From: Chitinophaga pinensis
GTDB lineage: Bacteria; Bacteroidota; Bacteroidia; Flavobacteriales_D; Crocinitomicaceae
DNA: 64,000 bases
Reading direction: 5' to 3'
NCBI GenBank assembly: GCA_943324745.2
Contig: CALPMT020000001.1
Location: forward strand, 1 to 64,000
Below are positions 61,567 through 64,000 of the stretch, piece by piece. How positions within the stretch are numbered: position 1 is the stretch's first letter; each line of letters begins with the position of its first letter. The notes beneath the pieces were generated by a model, which saw only the letters and a list, made by a program, of their open reading frames with translations, was not told the DNA's origin and made no database searches. Made by a program: the position numbers and the translations under genes.

Positions 61567-63474
61567 TTATTTAGTAGTGATTTCTTCTGATTTCACAAGA
61601 ATTGGAGCATTTCTTAATGATTTTCTCAAACCTTTTGATTCGTATACATTTTTACATCCTTTAGAAAACACGTATATGATATCGTAAACATAAATAGATG
61701 CTGAAAAGCTTAACATCCCTAAGGAAGTATTAGTATAAAGATTAGCTGCTTTATAATGTGTGTCCGAACTCGATTTATCAACCGCTTTTTTGTATTGATT
61801 ATACTCATTATTAGCCAATGAATTAAATAAGATCCCCATTCCAGTAGATAAAATAAAAGTCGTCATTCGTCCCCACCCTTTTTCTCCATGAGTCACTTTT
61901 AAAGTACCAACCCCTGGTAACAACATAGAATAGAATGTACATAATGGACCAGCATCATTTTTGTAGCTAACTAAACTTATATCTGTGTAAGAACTAGTAT
62001 TAAGTGTTTTGTTTTTCACTTCAAAAGCGAATTTACCATAGCTATATACTTGTTGATTAATAAAATTAATTAATGGCTGTTGATCTAAATTAACACTTGT
62101 AACTTGCTTGATTCCTGATCCACTCGATTTTAATTCAATTAAATTACTTTTCCAATTTAAATTGAAAGCTACATTTTCTTTGCTAGCTATATAAAAACCT
62201 TTTAACATAGGTTTTGTCAACGAAGTAACAGGTATCTTATTCAAACTAGTAGCGAATAAAGGAGACGTTGAATTTGATATGAAATAGTTAGTGGTATTTG
62301 AACCCATTGTATCAAATGCAATTCGATATTCAAAACTTAAATTTCCATCGCTACTCGTTTTTGATATACTATTTAATTCTTTAGTTATATTTTTCAATAA
62401 ACTAGTATAATCTCCATTATTAGTTTCTTTATAAGAGAAAATGGTGTTTTTTCTTAGTTCTAATACTTCAAGAATGGATTTAATTTCATCAATTTTATTT
62501 CTTGAAAAATAATTATTCGGATCTAGTAAATAGATTTCTTTGTAAGATTTTAATGCTGCATAGTAATTTTTATTTTCTAAAAATGAATTTGCCTCAGCCA
62601 TCTTCTGTGAAACTTTTATCTCTTTAATTTTAATGTTTGCAGCTCTGATTTTTTTAGAAACACCAAAAGATTCATCATCACAATCTTGAGCTAATTTATA
62701 GTGCTCAACGGCTTTTTCAAAATCATTATACTCAAAAAATTCATCACCCTTTTGTATGAAATAGATACACTTTTCTTTTTTTAATTCATTCATTTTATAA
62801 GAAAGATTATCCTCTTCGGTTACTATGGAACTTATTGATTCGTATTTTGCAAGTGCTTGATCAAATTGTTTCTCATTCTTTAATGTTTCAACTTCATTGT
62901 ATACTTCTTCTAAGCGAGATATCCGTTGTTTTTCGAGTCGAATTTTTTCATCTTCATTTTTTTTAACGCGAATAATCTCTGCATACAAACTTGGTGCATG
63001 ATAATATAAAATTGCGAAAGTACCCGAACTTCTGTACGTATTATATTTTCTAAATTCAATGGTTAACTTACCGTCAGTACATGTTTTGGTGCTGTAATCC
63101 GTTGATTCAACAGTTTTTATCGGAAACTTGGATGCTACTTCCGTTAATAAATTATTAAAGCAGGATTCTGAAGGTTCAAATACTATAACATTTGGTTTAT
63201 TTGCACTTTTAAATAATTGTAAGTAAGAAGTATTACCAGAAGAATATTTATCCCATTTATAAAGCGTATAATCTAACTCATATTTAAAATAATTCGACGA
63301 AGTGTTATTTTCAGCATTGGAATTATTCCAATTCTCATTACTCAAAAAATAGTTAACATCCTCTAATGTTGTTGATGTCATTCGTGATAATTGTTTATGA
63401 TTGAAACAATTATCCTGACTTTTAAGTAAAGTAGTTGAAAGTAGTGTAACTAAAAAAACTGCTGTAAATCGCAT
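61567..63474 (-). CDS. Secreted TPR protein with C-terminal membrane segments
   Basis: A 635-aa protein with signal peptide (MRFTAVFLVTLLSTTLLKSQ). A first domain (~30-180) is followed by a helical coiled-coil/TPR part (~185-340: ARLEEVYNEVETLKNE, FEYNDFEKAVEHYKLAQDCD, NKNYYAALKSYKEIYLLDPN). A beta-rich region follows, then two hydrophobic segments (~515-560: FYSMLLPGVGTLKVTHGEKG, ILSTGMGILFNSLA), resembling DUF5683-like envelope helices. No catalytic motif was recognised. It probably forms a pair with the partial upstream gene (gap of 20 bp). Confidence 0.62.
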   Translation of the reverse strand: MRFTAVFLVTLLSTTLLKSQDNCFNHKQLSRMTSTTLEDVNYFLSNENWNNSNAENNTSSNYFKYELDYTLYKWDKYSSGNTSYLQLFKSANKPNVIVFEPSESCFNNLLTEVASKFPIKTVESTDYSTKTCTDGKLTIEFRKYNTYRSSGTFAILYYHAPSLYAEIIRVKKNEDEKIRLEKQRISRLEEVYNEVETLKNEKQFDQALAKYESISSIVTEEDNLSYKMNELKKEKCIYFIQKGDEFFEYNDFEKAVEHYKLAQDCDDESFGVSKKIRAANIKIKEIKVSQKMAEANSFLENKNYYAALKSYKEIYLLDPNNYFSRNKIDEIKSILEVLELRKNTIFSYKETNNGDYTSLLKNITKELNSISKTSSDGNLSFEYRIAFDTMGSNTTNYFISNSTSPLFATSLNKIPVTSLTKPMLKGFYIASKENVAFNLNWKSNLIELKSSGSGIKQVTSVNLDQQPLINFINQQVYSYGKFAFEVKNKTLNTSSYTDISLVSYKNDAGPLCTFYSMLLPGVGTLKVTHGEKGWGRMTTFILSTGMGILFNSLANNEYNQYKKAVDKSSSDTHYKAANLYTNTSLGMLSFSASIYVYDIIYVFSKGCKNVYESKGLRKSLRNAPILVKSEEITTK

Positions 63475-63494
63475 GTGAAATTGTTAGATATTAT

Positions 63495-64000
63495 TTAATA
63501 ATCCATATTTTCTGATTCATATTCCGGCTCATATTCGGGTTCATAGTCACCTTCATACTCATCATATGAAGTAGTATTTGAACTTTCGTCGATATATTCA
63601 TAATTCATTGAATCAGACATTTTATAAACAGAAATAGTAACTGCATAAGCATCTTTTTGTAGTAATACAATTTTATTACCATTGTCGTAATAAAGATTAG
63701 AAGAGTTACTTTTATTTGTATTCTTAGTATACCCTACAAGTTTGTGCTCTAAAGCCTTTATTAAATCTGATTCTTTGCCATAACCTTTTCCTGTAAGATG
63801 AATCTCAAACCTGAAAAAATTAAGTTTGTTGGATTGTTTGAAAACATTTTCAGTTTCTGTATACGTGTACCAAGCATCTCCTCTTTCAACACTTACTTGC
63901 TCATATGATTTACCACCGACATAAAAAGATAAATAGGCATCTTTTGTAATCTTTTTCTCATTAATAACTTGTTGAATATTTGTATAAGCACTAAAATCAT
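63495..64000 (-). CDS. C-terminal part of an unknown protein with acidic Tyr/Glu tail (runs off the window)
   Basis: The frame is open from the window edge to a TAA at 63495, giving about 168 residues. The core is mixed alpha/beta (AYLSFYVGGKSYEQVSVERG, KIVLLQKDAYAVTISVYK). The last ~40 residues form an acidic, Tyr-rich tail with YEGDYEPEYEPEYESENMDY. The frame has no start inside the window, so it is absent from ordinary ORF lists. It ends 20 bp upstream of the TPR gene and is probably in the same operon. The family is not recognised. Confidence 0.6.
   Translation of the reverse strand, partial: DFSAYTNIQQVINEKKITKDAYLSFYVGGKSYEQVSVERGDAWYTYTETENVFKQSNKLNFFRFEIHLTGKGYGKESDLIKALEHKLVGYTKNTNKSNSSNLYYDNGNKIVLLQKDAYAVTISVYKMSDSMNYEYIDESSNTTSYDEYEGDYEPEYEPEYESENMDY

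Overview
The window is AT-rich DNA from a member of the Bacteroidota, most likely Flavobacteriales and possibly a Crocinitomicaceae/Fluviicola-type organism (the family is an inference). Support for the phylum: a fused LpxC-FabZ, a fused SecD-SecF, a long signal peptidase I, an Asn-rich Rho, a PUR-alpha-like DUF3276 protein, DUF5683 and DUF4199 proteins, type IX secretion sorting domains, paired M16 peptidases, and promoters of the TTG-N19-TAnnTTTG type. No phage, plasmid, CRISPR array or recognisable transposase is present. Most of the window is core chromosome.

Layout. 1-7176 (minus): the start of rpoD, then a run read from 7176 down to 272 (WG-repeat protein, TonB-like protein, menB, TPR lipoprotein, retropepsin-like RimB homologue, rimK, AstE-like M14 peptidase). 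7285-16274: rpmE2, secDF, a lipoprotein, a MORN/YwqK protein, a HAD phosphatase, a membrane glycosyltransferase, an unlisted 36-aa membrane peptide, cspA and tex. 16434-27706 (plus): TPR membrane protein, ribH, glmM, ferredoxin, DUF3276, parA-parB-DUF5683, dapB-lepB-WbqC and a GreA-like protein. 27707-36440: CoA-transferase, RlpA, two M16 peptidases, secA and a tRNA-Leu(GAG). 36522-42547 (minus): aroK, rlmD, the lipid A block lpxA-lpxC/fabZ-lpxD and a membrane protein. 42727-45145 (plus): rho and a DUF4199 protein.

From about 45.1 kb the window becomes more accessory. A solitary AAA ATPase (DUF4143 type) lies between two nearly identical 39-bp palindromic direct repeats. Next come a LuxR-type response regulator, a universal stress protein, a heavy-metal-binding protein, a secreted C1 peptidase with a BlaI-type repressor, and malate dehydrogenase. 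An apparent operon follows (ECF sigma factor, membrane protein with a type-B-like sorting-domain tail, gingipain-like C25 protease with a type A sorting domain). The end of the window holds threonine aldolase, several small unknown or decayed genes, a GH24 lysozyme, a mosaic tandem duplication of FISUMP lipoproteins with a pseudogene tail, a TPR protein, and a partial protein with an acidic Tyr/Glu tail.

How genes work together: lpxA/lpxC-fabZ/lpxD make the early lipid A intermediates. secDF, secA and lepB form the Sec export path that feeds type IX secretion cargo such as the C25 protease. The rimB/rimK/M14 trio looks like a protein-glutamylation writer and trimmer module. Three intergenic regions carry heptanucleotide arrays (GTGACGR or GACNNNA units), which no gene explains.
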